Part shown: positions 9,742-19,589 of the stretch, one piece after another
Layout of the letters: every line of letters begins with the position of its first letter
Numbering within the stretch: position 1 is the first letter of the stretch
NCBI GenBank assembly: GCA_963210315.1
Contig: OY723300.1
Span: forward strand, 682,001-746,000
Length of the DNA: 64,000 bases
Reading direction: 5' to 3'
From: Rhynchopus euleeides
Lineage: Eukaryota > Euglenozoa > Diplonemea > Diplonemida > Diplonemidae
The notes under the pieces: model-generated
What the model was told of the DNA's origin: nothing
The model's input: the letters and a program-made list of their open reading frames with translations, nothing else
The model's database searches: none
Made by a program: the position numbers and the translations under genes

Positions 9742-12054
9742 ATGGCCTACCAAAAAAACGCGGTGGACCACAAGCTGGGGGACAGGGCCGAGCTCACTCG
9801 TTCCTGGGCGGCGCGGATAGTGGTGCCGTTGATGCGGGCGGTGGGGCGGTCGTCGCTCCGCAGGGGGGCGCTGTGCACGGACCTGCGCTCTGGTCAGACT
9901 CGGGAGCGGGTCTTGCCGGATCCGCTGGTGGGCGTGGAGCCGGACTACTTCTTCGCGCCTGACACGGACCTGGCCCCCGCGCCACACTTCGACGGGCACA
10001 TGGACGCGGAGGATTTCATGTGTGACCCGGATGACGCGGCGGGCCCCGAGGAGCCGACCCCTGAACCCGAACCTGCCCCTCCCCGCCGCCCACGCCCGCC
10101 GCCTCCCCCCGCGGAGGGGGACCTCCCGCAGCCGGCGGGTGGGGTGGCGGCTGACCCCCTGGCCCAATTGCTGGAGTGGCGCGGCCAGACGGACGGGAGG
10201 CTGAGCTTGTCGTCCCTGCAGCAGCAGGCGCGGCTGGGCCTGGTCGAGCCGGACGGGTGGTCGTTCCGGGTGGGGGACTGTGCTTTTGATGCGTTGGCCA
10301 CGCTGGGTGCCCGATCGGTGAAGCAATCCAGCGGGTGGCTGCGCCAAGAGGCAGTCCGCAGGGCGATGCGCGACCCGGACCTCCGGATGCGGGTGGAGGA
10401 GGGTCCGAACCAGTGGGCCGAGCAGATGATGCGCGCAGGGAGCGACGACGTGCGCACCTGGGCGGACTTCATCGCCCTGGCGGCGGCTGCGCGCGTGACC
10501 AGATGCGTCGTCCTCGTGCTCATCGACAACCACCAGCCGATGCTTCTGTCCCCAGTAGGTGCGGGTGCAGTGGTGGACGCCCACTGTCTGCGGAGGACGG
10601 GGGGGCAACATGGGCACTACGTGCCCCTAGTTATGCCGGAGCCCATGCGTCAGCACCTGGCGGGTCTTCCCCCGAAGCCGATGGCAGCGGATGTCACGGG
10701 GTGCGATGGTGATAGTCCCATGCAGATGGTGCGTCAGGGGGGCTCGGCGGGCCAGGTGGAGGAGTGCGAGAAGTGCCGCCGCCCGTTCGACCGCTCCGCG
10801 AGGCATCACGCGTGTGGCAGATGCTGGCGCAAAGTGTGCGCGTCATGCGCAGTGCGGGGTGAGCGGTGCCCAGGCTACATTGACCGGGTGGCGGTGGATG
10901 TCGACGCTCCAGACCCTGCGGAGCAACCCGCGGTCACCCCGGATCTGCGGGAGGTCCTGGAGTCCGCCCGGGCGCGCCCCCGCCGGCGGAAGCCCATCCC
11001 GAGCCGCATGCACGACACGCCGATGGGGCCCAGGCAGCCGAGTGCCCCGCACGACTCGTCGGGGGCTGCGCACCATCCAACGCGGGTGAAGGAGGAAGTG
11101 GCGGAGGAGCCGGTCGCTCCCGGCCAGGACGTGGAGATGCACCAGGGCGGAGGCTCCCAAACCTCAAACACAGCCCCCTCTGGTGCGCCCTCCGCGACCC
11201 ACGGCCACAGCGTGCCCCCGGCGGAGAGTGCCTCCCGGGCTGCCCCAGCCCCCACGCAGGGGCAGGCCCAACATGCAGAGTGCCCGCCGTCGGGGTCGGG
11301 GGCCACAGAGAACCACCAGGGCGGAGGCTCCCAAACCTCAAACACAGCCCCCTCTGGTGTGCCCTCTGCGGCTCCGGTCACGGCGGCAGGCGCCCAGCCG
11401 TCTGGCCCCGCTCAGGCCGCGCGGCGCCGCCAGGGCGGAGGCTCCCACACCTTCAACACAGCCCCCTCTGGCACCTCTGGCGGAACAGCCCCCGGTGGGG
11501 CTGGCGGGATCCAGGGGGTTGCTGCGACGATGATGCGCAACGCCGCGCAGGCCCGCCGGGACGGGCAGCGCCGCAGCCGGACGGCCGCGTCCTCGAGACG
11601 CCTGGAGGAGCTGCGTCAGGGTGACGCGGCGGGCCCCATGGAGTTCGACGACGACCCGGCGAACGTGTGGGAGCCCGAGGACGACCTCCAGGCCATCGAC
11701 GCCTACGGGGACGACGAGACGCCCGCGGCGAACATCCCCGCTCTGCAGGAGCTTGCGGCGTCCCGTGTCTGGGCCGAGGGGGTGGTAGCGCGGGCCCGCG
11801 GCATGGCCCCCTGCGTCTCGATGGGAGGAGCCATCCCCCGCACCGTCGAGGCGTGGAGGCACTGCTTCCACCCCAGCTATGGCCTTTGCCCCCTCTCGCC
11901 CAGGGTGGCAGGTGACGTAGCGGCGGAGTGGCTGCAGGCGCGCATCCTGCAAGGGGGCGCGCAGGCCGAGCCCGGGAACCAGACGAGGGAGCCGGGGGTC
12001 AGCCTGCGCGTCTACATGCGCAAGCTGCAGACGGAGGTGGAGCGAGGCGAGTAG
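9742..12054 (+). CDS. OTU-like cysteine protease with treble-clef-type zinc finger
   Basis: This 770-aa frame has an OTU-type core at about residues 173-300. It has the nucleophile motif GDCAFDAL (Cys180), a W-x-D-F-I-A-L-A segment typical of the middle of the fold, a strand RCVVLVLIDN, and the histidine motif HYVPL (His292). Residues about 342-379 form a CxxC...HxxC-xx-C...CxxC finger resembling FYVE/B-box treble clefs. Residues 468-580 hold three imperfect copies of a QGGGSQTSNTAPSG unit. The N-terminal region (about 110-135) is Pro/Glu-rich. OTU enzymes normally remove ubiquitin, so a deubiquitinase role is inferred from the family. OTU domains also occur in transposon proteins, and this gene lies between repeat arrays, so a mobile-element origin is possible. 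The start is the first ATG of the frame and is unproven. Confidence 0.6.
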   Translation: MAYQKNAVDHKLGDRAELTRSWAARIVVPLMRAVGRSSLRRGALCTDLRSGQTRERVLPDPLVGVEPDYFFAPDTDLAPAPHFDGHMDAEDFMCDPDDAAGPEEPTPEPEPAPPRRPRPPPPPAEGDLPQPAGGVAADPLAQLLEWRGQTDGRLSLSSLQQQARLGLVEPDGWSFRVGDCAFDALATLGARSVKQSSGWLRQEAVRRAMRDPDLRMRVEEGPNQWAEQMMRAGSDDVRTWADFIALAAAARVTRCVVLVLIDNHQPMLLSPVGAGAVVDAHCLRRTGGQHGHYVPLVMPEPMRQHLAGLPPKPMAADVTGCDGDSPMQMVRQGGSAGQVEECEKCRRPFDRSARHHACGRCWRKVCASCAVRGERCPGYIDRVAVDVDAPDPAEQPAVTPDLREVLESARARPRRRKPIPSRMHDTPMGPRQPSAPHDSSGAAHHPTRVKEEVAEEPVAPGQDVEMHQGGGSQTSNTAPSGAPSATHGHSVPPAESASRAAPAPTQGQAQHAECPPSGSGATENHQGGGSQTSNTAPSGVPSAAPVTAAGAQPSGPAQAARRRQGGGSHTFNTAPSGTSGGTAPGGAGGIQGVAATMMRNAAQARRDGQRRSRTAASSRRLEELRQGDAAGPMEFDDDPANVWEPEDDLQAIDAYGDDETPAANIPALQELAASRVWAEGVVARARGMAPCVSMGGAIPRTVEAWRHCFHPSYGLCPLSPRVAGDVAAEWLQARILQGGAQAEPGNQTREPGVSLRVYMRKLQTEVERGE
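11143..11475 (+). repeat. Three coding repeats (QGGGSQTSNTAPSG unit)
   Basis: The DNA motif CAGGGCGGAGGCTCCCAAAC begins at 11143 and 11317, and a variant begins at 11431. Each starts a near-identical stretch of about 43 bp. The repeats stay in frame in the OTU-like gene and encode a flexible linker after the zinc finger. Their high DNA identity suggests recent expansion. Confidence 0.7.
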
Positions 12055-12720
12055 GCGGAGCAGCGTCCCCACCCCCACCACCCCCCCCCCCCCCCCCCCG
12101 GGACCTTCCCCCCCCCCCCCCTTTCATAGATGTGTGCAGGTGGCCGTTGTGAATGGTTAGACAGGGGCTGGCCACCCCTCCCCCGGGCTCTGCACAGCAG
12201 GTCTGGGTTAGAAACAACATAACCCCCCCCCCCCCTTCCTCCCCTCCCCTCCCCTCCCCTCCCCTCCCCTCCCCTCCCCTCCCCTCCCCTCCCCTCCCCT
12301 CCCCTCCCCTCCCCTCCCCTCCCCTATTGATGTCCCCCCCCCCCTCCCCCAGCGCTTTGCCGCTCGTGTGAGTACCGCCCTGACTGGGAGAAAGGGTAGG
12401 GCTGGTTGGGTTGGCGGAGTTGGGCGGATGGGCGAAACGGAAAAATCGACGAGGTCGCAGCGTCAGGGCGTTCTGGGCTGGCTGGTGGTGGTTGGGACAA
12501 GACCGACGAGATTAGAAGCGGCACTGGTAGACGGGTTTTGAGGCCCCCCGCCCCCAGGTTCCCCCTGCCCACCTGGACGGACCCAAGTGCCTCACACCGG
12601 ATCTCTCCCCACCCGGTGGTCCACCTGACGGATACGTGAAACAAAAAAAAAAAAACCGGCCACCCCAGACAGGGCTGTTCCTAACTGGGGGGCTGGTTCC
12701 CCACTTTCAGGATTCTGAAC
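12055..12720. other. Intergenic DNA with CCCCT microsatellite
   Basis: Poly-C tracts are followed by a (CCCCT)n microsatellite at about 12236-12325 (roughly 18 copies). At 12570-12640 lies a segment of about 75 bp that recurs almost unchanged at 17938-18010, on the other side of the hAT-like element. No gene is supported. Confidence 0.6.
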
Positions 12721-15700
12721 TTTTTTTCTAAGAACTTTTGTACGGGGAAAAAAAGTTTTTTTCTAAGAATTTTGTAAGGGAAATTTTTTTTTCTAAGGGT
12801 TTTTCGCAGAGGAAATTTTTTTTTCTAAGATTTTCCCAGTCGACAGGGCGCACACAAGGATGGAAGGGAAGTCTCTCCCCCGTACAGTTCGCCTTGCTGG
12901 CCAACTGGAGACTCCGCAGGATGACCCCGCCCACCTCCTCTTGCCTCGGTTTGCGTGTTGCTGGTGTGTTGCCTGTGTATTGCTGTTGTATTGCACTCCT
13001 GAGGACCTCCCTATTTATTCCCACTCGACTACCCTTCGACAGGACCCTGACCTCACACTCACCCAACCTCACGTACTCCGCGAATATGGTGCGCACCACT
13101 GCAAAAATCTCCGGGAGCTTTTGGGCTTTCAGGCCTGAAGGGGCCAGTAGGGGGGTGGCGTCGGGGAGTGGCAGCTTTGTAACTATCCTCCAGCTGCTGG
13201 CATGTACAGTACTGCGGGAGTGCCAAGGTGTATTGAGCAACCTCCTCCAGTCCCTGCGGAGCACAACCCCCGATGAGAACGAGCCCCAGATGATCACCTC
13301 GCAGGACCCGCAGCGACCCAACCCTGACGTCAGTCTCTCCGCCCTCGGACACAAACACCCGCACCTGAAGCACCTCTGCACCACCAAAAGCGCCACCGTC
13401 TACAGCTGCCCATCTTGTGGTGAGTTCCGCACAGCTATTACAGACAGCATGGTTGTGATGTTGGGCGTCGTGAAGGACGAGGTGCAGCGCGTTGCTTCTC
13501 AATTTATGGAGAAGCAAGGTCCGTGCACATGTGGTGCTGTCCGGGCTGCGCAGTTCTGCGTCGAGAAGGCCCCGCACCTCCTGTTCCTCTCGACGCAGCG
13601 GTTTTCTGCATCCGGCGAGAAGCAGAAGCACCTGACGGAGCTTGCGGAAACCGTCAACGTCAAGGAATTAAGAGACCTCTCCGCCCTTCGTGAGCTTGGC
13701 GTTGACGGCAACGGGGTGGTGCAGGTGGGCACGGTGCAGCCGGTGAATCACCGGTACCGGTTTGTCGGTGCATCGTGCACAAAGTCCGGGCTGACCCTCG
13801 CGAAGGGGATCGCCTGGGAGACGCTGTGCGCTCGTGGCCCCGCCACCACTCTGAAGTGGAAGTCGATCACGACTGATCGTGTGACGGATTGCTCTGTGGC
13901 GCCGTTCAATCGTGCGAACGCGAAGCCAGCACTCGTGCTGTACGCACGTGAGGCATCGGACGGTGACGGGCACGACGTCGATGCTTCGCATGATGCGCCG
14001 CCGCCTCCTCCTCCGGATCCCCTGGCCGCCTCTCCTGCAGCTACCACCGCCGCCCCTGTCGCCCCTGCACCCCACGCCGCCTTCTACACCGGGGAAGGGG
14101 CGTGCTACGTCGCCGCGTTCGACAGCGCCGGGCGACTGTCCCCATGGCTGACCGCCATGAAGCTCGCCCAATCAACCGGAGGCGTCAACATTGGGCTTGT
14201 ACCAGGGTGGGTTCAACGGGATCTATACAGTTCTGGACACTACTGCCTCCGAGTGCTTGACTGCCTAGCAAGGTCAATTCCCATTACGGAGCCGACGCGT
14301 ACCAGTGCTGCGGCGCTTCTGGAGGGCGTTGACTCCCCCGAAGCGGAGGCCCTCACGGTGAAGCTCAGGCGTCCGCGATTGATGGATACGAGATTCCTCG
14401 TGGACGAAGAGTTGGACACCAACACCGCGTCAGTGGCCCTGCAGACTTTCCGCACATCCCGCGGTTTAAATGTTCACTTTTCTATCGTCGACACCACACA
14501 GCCTCGCACCTTCGGCTTGCTTCTTCCGTCGTTGATGGCCCAGTACCCCTTGCGGCTTGTCTTCGACACAGCAAAGGCGCACTTCCTTCTTTTGATGGCA
14601 GCAAACAAGAAGTACGTGCCAGAGGGCTCAATGGTGAACGGTCTCCTTCGGATTCAGCAGCGGCAGGCACAGCTCGCCATACAGGAGAAGCAGCAGCGGA
14701 AGATCCACGCTGCAGCCTCCGGTGTGGTGCGTCTCCCTGATGGGAGGTGGAGGTGCACCACGTGTGCACCGTTCTTGGTGCAGCTGGAGGGGGAGTTCTC
14801 GGAGCAACCCCACTTGCTCCGGTATGCACGCGGCGAAGCGTCTATGTCTGCCACGACAGTTGGGCGCCAGCAAAGCAATATCCGCCGCCACATGGGTGGT
14901 GCGGCGCACAAGAGAGCAGTGCAGTTGTCCACGCCTGGGAGTGAAAACACCAATGTGACAGCTACAGATATCCCCAAGCAGACGCTGTGCGCGAAGGTGA
15001 AGGTGACCAGCGAGCAGTACACAAGTCTGGTCAACCTGGTGTACAACGTGGCAACGGCGACGCAACGGGCGGAGGGGCTGAGCAGTGTGGGTGCGAGGTT
15101 GCAGGACGACAAGCGGAAGGGGCTGCATGTCCTGGACACCCACTACTCTCGAAAAGTCGCGAAGGAGTTCCAGACGATACTCTGGGAGGTGCTCCTGAGG
15201 GGAGTGGTGGGTGCGGTGCGTGCGTGTCGGGCGGCAACCCTGAAGGTGGACGGTACCACGTTCGCCCGCATCGACTTGATGATCGTCATCGTTTCGGGGA
15301 TCAGCAGGACGGATTGTGCTATGAAAGATTGGTGTGTGGGCACAGTCGACTTGAAGAAAGCTGACGCAGAGTCGCAGAAGGACGAGCTGGTCAAGTTGTT
15401 CGACAGCCTCCAGCTGTCGCAGTGGGCGCGGCGTTCGCTGAAGGGATTCGCGGCAGACGGGGCATCAACGATGAAGAGTCTCAGGGGGAAGCTCGAGATC
15501 GCGTGGGGATGCACTCTCATCGATGTGCATGATGCTGCCCACATGCACCAGCTGTCCGTCGGCCTCATCAAGAAGACACGAAAGGTTGTTGAACATAGCC
15601 GCCTCCTCCGACACTGGTTTGCCTTCTTCAGATCAACCGCCAGGCAGAAGTCTCTGCAGATCATTTCCGGTGGGAAATGTCTCTCCTTCCCGAAGGAGCA

Positions 15701-17207
15701 CTCCGTGCGTTGGGCAGCTGCAACGTTCCGTCGCCTGAACGCGGCTGTGGTGAACTTTGACTTCACTGTCGCTATGCTCGGGGAGATCCAGCCGCCGCCG
15801 TTCTTCTTCCACAAGCTCACCCCCGAGTATTCCCTCTCGACTTGCATCTTGGCTGACGTCTTCGACATCAATAAAGGGGTGAGCGAGGCGTTGCAGAAGC
15901 GAGACCTGTCGCTCTCGTCGATGGAGAGCATCCTGCAGAATGCACTGACAGTGCATAAGGTGCTGGCGCGCCAGCCTGGCAAGCACGAAGCCAAGTTCTA
16001 TGAGAACCAGGGAACCACATCGTTGCCTCCGGGGGTAGTTGCCGAGATGACTTCCTGGCGCTCAAAGCTCTGCCACACCATCTACAAGGACCTGGCCAAG
16101 AGGTGGGAGGAGTATCCCTGCCGCTCATTCAGCTCTTTCTTCGCGACAAGTGGGAAGGACAGCACGTGCGAGTGCCTCATGGCGCTCGCTTCTCGCTTGG
16201 GTTACGACCAGGCAGAGATTCTCAGCATCGGCATGGAGTGGGTGAAGCTGCGGTTGGAATGCACAGATCTCAGGGGGAACCTTCTGAAAGAGTTTGTCGT
16301 CGACTTCTTGCTGGAATCCGAGAGTTCGACGTTTGCGATAGTGCTTGAGGCCATGGTGGCACTGTCACCCTCGACTGTGTTTGTGGAGGCTGATTTTTCA
16401 GTTGTAACGCGCATGAGGGGATCGTTCCGGAAGGCACTCTCTGCCGCAAGCATCTCTCAAGAACTGGGCATCACTCTAGAGCTGTCACATGATGACGCGG
16501 CGCGCAAGATCATCGTTGAAGAAACAGTCAACACGTTCCTCGCCAACAAGAAGCGCCGCTTCACTGCGCGTTCCCTGACGCCTCTTCCAACTCTGACAAC
16601 CGTGGAGCTCGTTGACCTCGATGCAGCCATGGGTTCTCTATTTGCTGGCGTGGAGGATTGTGATGAGGAATCGGACGGCAGCTGGGAAGATGACAACGCC
16701 GATGCATTGTCGATTGTCAGCCTCGTGGAGGAAGTCCCTGAGGATCCCTTCCTCACTTCGTTGCTTGCAGATGCCGCACCCCCCGTCGTGCCTCCAGCCA
16801 CCCTGCAACATGTCACCTTCCAGCTCCCCGCTTCATCGACCCCGGGCACCCCATCGACACTCCCCACACCTCAGCCGGAAGAACCGCCGCAGCTGCCTCC
16901 CACACAGGCGGCACCGGCAGAGCGCAGGAGGGAGGTTGGGCCGCACCCCGAGGAGCCCCAGGAGAAAAGGGCCCGCGTCCATGTCGACATCGATGTCGAC
17001 ATGGAGGAGGATTGGGGAGAGTGGGCGTACGTTTCGGACGCCGAAACTTCCGAGTGAGCCATCATCGTTCTTAGAAGGGGGGGGGGGGTGGGGGCGGGGG
17101 GGTGGTTTTCATCGTAGAAATCATAGAAAAAGTCCCGCCTGACGGGCACGCGCCTGAAACCTGTGGGGGGGTGAGCAAAAAATCCCTTGTAAAAATTCTT
17201 AGAAAAA
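12721..17207 (+). mobile_element. hAT-like DNA transposon
   Basis: The left side has four iterations of TTTTTTTCTAAG (12721, 12756, 12785, 12817). The right side carries the inverted counterpart TTTTTTCTAAGAATTTT followed by ACAAGGGA (complement of 17176-17207), matching the left TTTTTTCTAAGAATTTT plus GTAAGGGA (12757-12781). These inverted subterminal repeats bracket one long transposase-like gene. Direct copies of GGCTGGTTCCCC lie just outside at 12691 and 17242. I could not find the CAG terminus and 8-bp duplication typical of hAT, so exact ends are uncertain. Confidence 0.55.
13086..17057 (+). CDS. hAT-superfamily transposase-like protein (KIAA1586/ZMYM-like relative)
   Basis: I chose the ATG at 13086 (1,323 aa); the frame is open further upstream into the T-rich terminal repeats. 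Near residues 555-605 a CTTC pair followed by IRRHMGGAAHKRAV resembles the TTF/BED-type finger of hAT-related proteins. Around residues 715-815 are TLKVDGTTF, FAADGAST (Asp791) and VHDAAHMHQLS, which match the RNase H-like core of this group (usual form DGASVM...H..AHRL). The C-terminus has VEADFSVVTRMRGSFRKAL and further L/I-rich sequence (about 1098-1125), the expected hAT dimerisation helix (family form ERGFS..NRIK..LRNRL). An acidic Pro-rich tail follows. The frame is intact, so it may be active or domesticated; the flanking inverted repeats favour a mobile element. Confidence 0.65.
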   Translation: MVRTTAKISGSFWAFRPEGASRGVASGSGSFVTILQLLACTVLRECQGVLSNLLQSLRSTTPDENEPQMITSQDPQRPNPDVSLSALGHKHPHLKHLCTTKSATVYSCPSCGEFRTAITDSMVVMLGVVKDEVQRVASQFMEKQGPCTCGAVRAAQFCVEKAPHLLFLSTQRFSASGEKQKHLTELAETVNVKELRDLSALRELGVDGNGVVQVGTVQPVNHRYRFVGASCTKSGLTLAKGIAWETLCARGPATTLKWKSITTDRVTDCSVAPFNRANAKPALVLYAREASDGDGHDVDASHDAPPPPPPDPLAASPAATTAAPVAPAPHAAFYTGEGACYVAAFDSAGRLSPWLTAMKLAQSTGGVNIGLVPGWVQRDLYSSGHYCLRVLDCLARSIPITEPTRTSAAALLEGVDSPEAEALTVKLRRPRLMDTRFLVDEELDTNTASVALQTFRTSRGLNVHFSIVDTTQPRTFGLLLPSLMAQYPLRLVFDTAKAHFLLLMAANKKYVPEGSMVNGLLRIQQRQAQLAIQEKQQRKIHAAASGVVRLPDGRWRCTTCAPFLVQLEGEFSEQPHLLRYARGEASMSATTVGRQQSNIRRHMGGAAHKRAVQLSTPGSENTNVTATDIPKQTLCAKVKVTSEQYTSLVNLVYNVATATQRAEGLSSVGARLQDDKRKGLHVLDTHYSRKVAKEFQTILWEVLLRGVVGAVRACRAATLKVDGTTFARIDLMIVIVSGISRTDCAMKDWCVGTVDLKKADAESQKDELVKLFDSLQLSQWARRSLKGFAADGASTMKSLRGKLEIAWGCTLIDVHDAAHMHQLSVGLIKKTRKVVEHSRLLRHWFAFFRSTARQKSLQIISGGKCLSFPKEHSVRWAAATFRRLNAAVVNFDFTVAMLGEIQPPPFFFHKLTPEYSLSTCILADVFDINKGVSEALQKRDLSLSSMESILQNALTVHKVLARQPGKHEAKFYENQGTTSLPPGVVAEMTSWRSKLCHTIYKDLAKRWEEYPCRSFSSFFATSGKDSTCECLMALASRLGYDQAEILSIGMEWVKLRLECTDLRGNLLKEFVVDFLLESESSTFAIVLEAMVALSPSTVFVEADFSVVTRMRGSFRKALSAASISQELGITLELSHDDAARKIIVEETVNTFLANKKRRFTARSLTPLPTLTTVELVDLDAAMGSLFAGVEDCDEESDGSWEDDNADALSIVSLVEEVPEDPFLTSLLADAAPPVVPPATLQHVTFQLPASSTPGTPSTLPTPQPEEPPQLPPTQAAPAERRREVGPHPEEPQEKRARVHVDIDVDMEEDWGEWAYVSDAETSE

Positions 17208-17310
17208 ACCTGGTTCCCCGACCCAAAAAACCCGGAAAAAGGGCTGGTTCCCCGCCCAGGCCTGACCCCAGAACATGGTAATTTACCCCCCCCCCAAGGA
17301 TGCGAAGCCT

Positions 17311-17400
17311 GTATTTTTTGTGTATTTTTTATGTGTATTTTTTGTATTTTTTGTATTTTTTGTATTTTTTGTATTTTTTGCGGGCCAAAAAATACAAAAA
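17311..17400 (+). repeat. GTATTTTTT microsatellite
   Basis: About nine iterations of GTATTTTTT with small variants occur here, followed by a short inverted stretch (AAAAAATACAAAAAATAC). A second related tract lies at 18067-18165. The two tracts frame the 0.65-kb segment that holds the BED-like fragment, so they may mark one composite repeat. Confidence 0.7.
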
Positions 17401-17670
17401 ATACATGCATGGTGGCGTCGTACCGGTTTCGGTCACGTTTATCATGATATTTTTAAAGGTTTTTCATTTTTTACGTGAAGTATGGAAACCTTGATGCCGC
17501 TCCAGACCGATCAAATGAAGCTTGATGGGATGGTATCAAGGTTTCGATGTTACTGTTACTACATGGGTCGAATCGTCCATCTAGTGATACTCCACAGAGG
17601 CAGTTGCCTGTATGTTGAATAGTATGACGACGTCATGGTATTCAACGTTAAAATTATTCTCGATACCGTT

Positions 17671-17702
17671 GCCGCTCCATGCATGAGTATGCATGGAGCG
17701 GC
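17671..17702. repeat. Palindrome of 14-bp arms
   Basis: GCCGCTCCATGCAT is followed by a 4-base loop and its exact complement ATGCATGGAGCGGC. It sits upstream of the BED-like fragment. Function unknown. Confidence 0.6.
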
Positions 17703-17761
17703 ACACACGAGCACAAATCACACACACCCACACTGCAGGGGTTCTCATCCTCACACACAAC

Positions 17762-18016
17762 ATGCCTGGGCGCAAGGCGCACTGGTCGCAAGTGCACTTC
17801 TCCGCAGTGCAGAACAACCTGGCGCGTAAGTGCCAGCACTGTGATGATGTTATAAAGGCAGTGTCTGGCACACGCCTCCAGACGAAGGCACCCACTGAGG
17901 TGGTGGAGCGGGCGAAGGAGGCGGGTACCATACTGCCCACCTGGTCGCACCCAAGTGCCTCACACCGGATCTCTCCCCACCCGGTGGTCCACCTGACGGA
18001 TATGCGCCTCAACTAA
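17762..18016 (+). pseudogene. BED-finger-like fragment, probably a transposase relic
   Basis: The 84-aa frame from ATG 17762 has W-x-x-V-x-F, then CQHC, matching the first half of a BED zinc finger, but lacks the second-half histidines. Its 3' 75 bp recur at 12570-12640 on the far side of the hAT-like element. The most likely reading is a truncated transposase 5' end. It could also be the first exon of a gene I cannot see. Confidence 0.35.
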
Positions 18017-18066
18017 TCGCGTTGTGAGTAACCTGAACCCGAGAGTGCTGAGTCCCCTACTGGGCC

Positions 18067-18165
18067 CCCACTAGTGTATTTTTTGGTGTATTTTATGTAT
18101 TTTATGTGTATTTTATGTACTTTTTGTATTTTTTGTATTTTTTGAGACAGGCTTTGTATTTTGTC
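18067..18165 (+). repeat. GTATTTTTT/GTATTTTAT microsatellite
   Basis: Related to the tract at 17311-17400, with ATTTTATGT variants. It lies just upstream of element A'. Confidence 0.6.
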
Positions 18166-19589
18166 ATCCCTGCCCCCCCCCCCCTAGGGGGGGTCAAATG
18201 CCACCCTTTTACGTGGACAAACACGATTTTTCAAAAAACCGGCGCAGAGGCCCCAAAGCCCCCGTAAACCCTCCAAACCCCCCCAGATCGGTCCGGAAAC
18301 CCATCGAACCCCACTTTTCCACCATTCCGGGCACCTCAGGTGCCCGAATTGGGGTACCTAAATTTTGTGCCACCGTTTGGTACCGGACAGTGCCACTGTG
18401 TGGGAGGTTGGAAAAGAAAATGCCCCAACACACCACATCTGAGGGTTGCAATGCATGTTGCTTGCCAACCACGTCATCCGGTGGGTGTCAGGCGCTATGT
18501 AGGTGGCATTAGCCAGGTCTTCGATGAGTTCTGGCTTGTATATATACCTCCCTGCCACCATGCACCGGGAGGCTGCCTGTAGGTACGGAACAAGTCCAGA
18601 TGGTCGTGTGATTCCTGTGCAGCAGTGCTCCACAACCGGGATGTGTTGACAACGACTGTTGCAACACGAGCTGTACATTCCGGGAACACACGAAGTGCGC
18701 TGTCGTGGTACCCATTGTGCCAGAATTGGTAGTTGCTGCGGTCTACTTTGCCTGGCCCAAGAGCACTGGTACTGAACGGTGCAATATGCGTGGCGAGGTG
18801 AATGCAACGGAAGGGCGCAAAGTCAATACAGCTCTCGGATGGCGGGTGGTGGTGCCACTAGTGTGTGACGTTCACTCGAGGATACAACGCATCACAATGA
18901 ATCAGCAACCGTGGACCGAGTACAATACGCTCTCTGTGGCTGGTGTGGGGGACAAAGGCAGTGCCTGTGCCGCAGGCAGGGAGGTACATATACAAGCCAG
19001 AACACATCGAAGACCTGGCTCATGCCACCTACATAGCGCCTGACACCCACCGGATGACGTGGTTGGCAAGCAACATGCATTGCAACCCTCAGATGTGGTG
19101 TGTTGGGGCATTTTCTTTTCCAACCTCCCACACAGTGGCACTGTCCGGTACCAAACGGTGGCACAAAATTTAGGTACCCCAATTCGGGCACCTGAGGTGC
19201 CCGGAATGGTGGAAAAGTGGGGTTCGATGGGTTTCCGGACCGATCTGGGGCGGTTTGGAGGGTTTACGGGGGCTTTGGGGCCTCTGCGCCGGTTTTTTGA
19301 AAAATCGTGTTTGTCACCCCCATTCACGGTGCACTAGTTTGGTAGTTACGAGTGACCTCAACTAGTGGAGTCGACAACCTCAAACTCGACAACTGCCAGT
19401 TGTCGACTCGACAACTGGCACTTGTCGAGTCGACAACTGGCAGTTGTCGACTCGACAACTCTATACACTGTACTGCAGGAAGAACGCCCAAATATGAAGG
19501 GAAAAACGCACAGTTGGGTGTGTGCTTGGGATATGAGGTGTGGTGGCATATCAGCGCTGGACTTTGTTGCGAATTTCCTTGTCCCCTTC

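Noticed and set aside
12670-12690. CAGGGCTGTTC as the classical left terminus of the hAT-like element
   Set aside because: No inverse copy is found on the right side and no 8-bp duplication, so the terminus is left undefined.
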